Shown here: positions 14,147 through 15,445 of the stretch, one piece after another
Layout: the number at the start of each line of letters is the position of its first letter
Position numbering within the stretch: position 1 is the stretch's first letter
Assembly (NCBI GenBank): GCA_964628455.1
Contig: CAZVPD010000093.1
Coordinates: 1 to 15,445 of the forward strand
DNA from: JAQVWU01 sp964628455
Lineage (GTDB): Bacteria > Bacillota > Clostridia > Oscillospirales > CAG-272
Direction: 5' to 3'
Length of the DNA stretch: 15,445 nt
Made by a program: the position numbers and the translations under genes
The notes under the pieces: generated by a model
Database searches by the model: none
Told to the model about the DNA's origin: nothing
The model's input: only the letters and a program-made list of their open reading frames with translations

Positions 14147-15055
14147 TCAGACGCCGGACGGTCTGCCGGCGAGTCTGGCGAACAGGTCCCCGAAAATGGC
14201 GTCCCTGTCGAGAAAGCTTGCGAGGATCATCGGGTGGCGGTCCTGCCTGTAGACGCAGTACGTCTCCTGCGTGACGACGGGGGTCGGCGAGACCGCAAGC
14301 CGCATGCTGCCGGGCAGCGCGACCGCCGCGACGCCCCCTATATCCCACAGTATTTTGGTTTCGCCGATCCCGAGGCGGCAGCGTTCGCGGATGAGGCCGA
14401 CGAGGTAATCGCAAAGCGCGTTTTTGCCGTCCAGCCAGGCGTCGAGTTCCGGCTGCGAGACGCGCAGGTCGAGCGTGCCCCCCATCGCCGGGATCAGAAG
14501 CAGCGGGACTCCCGAGTCAAACACGGCCTGAGCCGCCGCGACATCCTGAGCCATATTGAATTCGTTTTTTTCATGGGCATACTCCGCGTGGGAGCCGAGA
14601 AAAACGACGACCAGCTTTTCCCTGATCCCGGGTTCCTTTAGGATCGCCGACGCGGCGTTGGTCAGCGCGCCGATGCACACGAGATAGATGCGTTCGTCGG
14701 AGCGGGAGGCCAGCCTTATGATGTTATCGGCGGCGGCGGAGGGCACGGGGGTCCTGCTGTCGGGCAGGAAACGGCGCGATCCTTCGAAGACCGGCACCGT
14801 ATGGCCGGGCTCCGCAAGACCGGCGACTTTCCGCAGTTCGGCAACACTCTTCAGCATGCCGTCCTCCGGACCGCTGCTGTTTCCGTTATGAAAGGGCTCC
14901 GCCTGAAGCGCGAGCAGATCGACCGAATCCCGCGACAGCATGGCGTATGCGACCGCGAACTGGTCATCCTCCTCATTGTATGTGTCGGAATCGAGGATCA
15001 TCTTTTTTCTGCGCTTCGTCTTCAGGTCATCGAGAATCGCATAAATATCATACAC
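14147..15055 (-). CDS. Nucleoside hydrolase (inosine/uridine-preferring family, DTYNE-DDQ subgroup)
   Basis: A 302-residue protein. The ATG at 15055 has AAGGGGTG nine bases upstream. The N-terminal aspartate cluster that binds calcium is present as DSDTYNEEDDQFA (D22, D24, D30, D31), in the variant subgroup where TYNE replaces PGxx. Other landmarks are GALTNAA (129-135), the EFN-x3-D motif (E165, N167, D171) that holds the ribose, and WDIGGVAAV (237-245), where D238 is the last metal ligand. The family cleaves N-ribosidic bonds of nucleosides or related compounds; the variant subgroup has no firmly known substrate to me. It follows a FAD-dependent oxidoreductase gene by 48 bases on the same strand, so the two are probably one transcript. 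No signal peptide is seen, hence cytoplasmic. Confidence 0.92.
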   Translation of the reverse strand: MYDIYAILDDLKTKRRKKMILDSDTYNEEDDQFAVAYAMLSRDSVDLLALQAEPFHNGNSSGPEDGMLKSVAELRKVAGLAEPGHTVPVFEGSRRFLPDSRTPVPSAAADNIIRLASRSDERIYLVCIGALTNAASAILKEPGIREKLVVVFLGSHAEYAHEKNEFNMAQDVAAAQAVFDSGVPLLLIPAMGGTLDLRVSQPELDAWLDGKNALCDYLVGLIRERCRLGIGETKILWDIGGVAAVALPGSMRLAVSPTPVVTQETYCVYRQDRHPMILASFLDRDAIFGDLFARLAGRPSGV

Positions 15056-15091
15056 AGGATCACCCCTTTTTATATTTTATGCCGTTTTGGC

Positions 15092-15120
15092 GGGGAGCGC
15101 CGGCTATAAGGCGCTTCCCC
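15092..15120 (-). other. Strong hairpin at the oxidoreductase stop codon
   Basis: On the minus strand GGGG-A-AGCGCC (15110-15120) pairs with GGCGCTCCCC (15092-15101), ten pairs with a single bulged A, spanning the TAG stop. No T-run follows, so it more likely adjusts mRNA stability or partial termination between the two genes. Confidence 0.55.
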
Positions 15121-15445
15121 CCGCCTGCAGCAGTTTCACGACTTCAGTGCCGTCCGTTTTTTGGATCGGGAGGTTCCGGTGCAGGGCCAGATAGGCGCCG
15201 GTTCCGGCCGCTTCTCCCAGCTGATTCAGGTTGACCATGACGCGCAGGGCTCCGAAAGCGCCGGTGTCCGCATTGATCATGCGGCCCGCCGCGATAAAAT
15301 TCCGGTATGTTTCGCCGACAAGCAGCCCGAAGGGGATCTGATAAAAGGTCGGGACCGGGATATCCGGGCTTATGTTCAGCTCTTTGCGCCAGTTTCCGTC
15401 CTCGGTGCTGCCGTCGGCGTTTTCCGTGTGCCGGGTGCCGTCGAA
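15104..15445 (-). CDS. FAD-dependent oxidoreductase, C-terminal part (runs off window)
   Basis: 113 residues are visible, beginning FDGTRHTENADGS and ending QAGGSAL. The 5' part lies beyond base 15445. The end matches the C-terminal block of FAD_oxidored-type proteins: PTFYQIPFGLLVG, then the AAGRMIN (FAD-contacting) motif, then ALRVMVNLNQLGEAAGTGAYLA, which parallels the usual RVMxxxxxxGxAAGTAA signature. Such enzymes are often found near glycan and polyol catabolism genes and act on unknown hydroxylated substrates. It is upstream of and probably co-transcribed with the nucleoside hydrolase gene. The substrate cannot be inferred from this fragment; the family assignment rests on the C-terminal signature only. 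Confidence 0.85.
   Translation of the reverse strand, partial: FDGTRHTENADGSTEDGNWRKELNISPDIPVPTFYQIPFGLLVGETYRNFIAAGRMINADTGAFGALRVMVNLNQLGEAAGTGAYLALHRNLPIQKTDGTEVVKLLQAGGSAL

Overview
The window looks like a draft or metagenome-assembled contig from a GC-rich bacterium, most likely a Bacillota/Clostridia-type anaerobe. The reasons are strong GGAGG-type ribosome sites, sigma-A promoters, short ATGA/TAATG gene overlaps, a clostridial-style lipoprotein solute-binding protein, and several protein types (GNAT, MerR with GyrI-like domain, DUF5131) common in that phylum. The phylum is inferred by protein style only. Three runs of N (69, 10 and 10 bases) interrupt genes, and two of them shift the apparent reading frame, so those genes are split by the assembly rather than by real mutation.

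Region 1 (1-3935, plus strand) is a compact gene run. It starts with a 5'-truncated terpene-cyclase-repeat (squalene/prenyltransferase-like) protein, then a second protein with the same kind of repeat, then a cysteine-rich unknown protein; each start overlaps the stop before it. After a 72-base spacer come a GNAT-VOC fusion protein and a 2H-phosphoesterase (2'-5' RNA ligase-like).

Region 2 (3950-7716) begins with a minus-strand tandem double-GNAT protein that has its own clear promoter. Divergent from it, on the plus strand, are a class I SAM methyltransferase, a DUF5131 (phage Gp37/Gp68-like) cysteine-motif protein, and a MerR regulator with a GyrI-like effector domain. The MerR gene has a textbook 19-bp-spacer promoter with the operator palindrome inside it. 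Regions 1 and 2 together look like a collection of small-molecule-modifying and sensing genes.

Region 3 (7849-13200, minus strand) is one operon: promoter, GH38-like glycoside hydrolase (probable TTG start), phosphotriesterase-family hydrolase (ATGA overlap), extracellular solute-binding lipoprotein, and a strong intrinsic terminator. It suggests capture and breakdown of a glycan or sugar derivative, but no permease genes are in the operon.

Region 4 (13303-15445) has a divergent plus-strand GNAT gene driven by a perfect-consensus promoter and closed by an intrinsic terminator. Two minus-strand genes follow, the 3' end of a FAD-dependent oxidoreductase and a nucleoside hydrolase of the DTYNE-DDQ type, apparently co-transcribed. 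Regions 3 and 4 together read as a carbohydrate/nucleoside-type catabolic neighbourhood. No tRNA, rRNA, CRISPR array, insertion sequence or phage integrase was seen.
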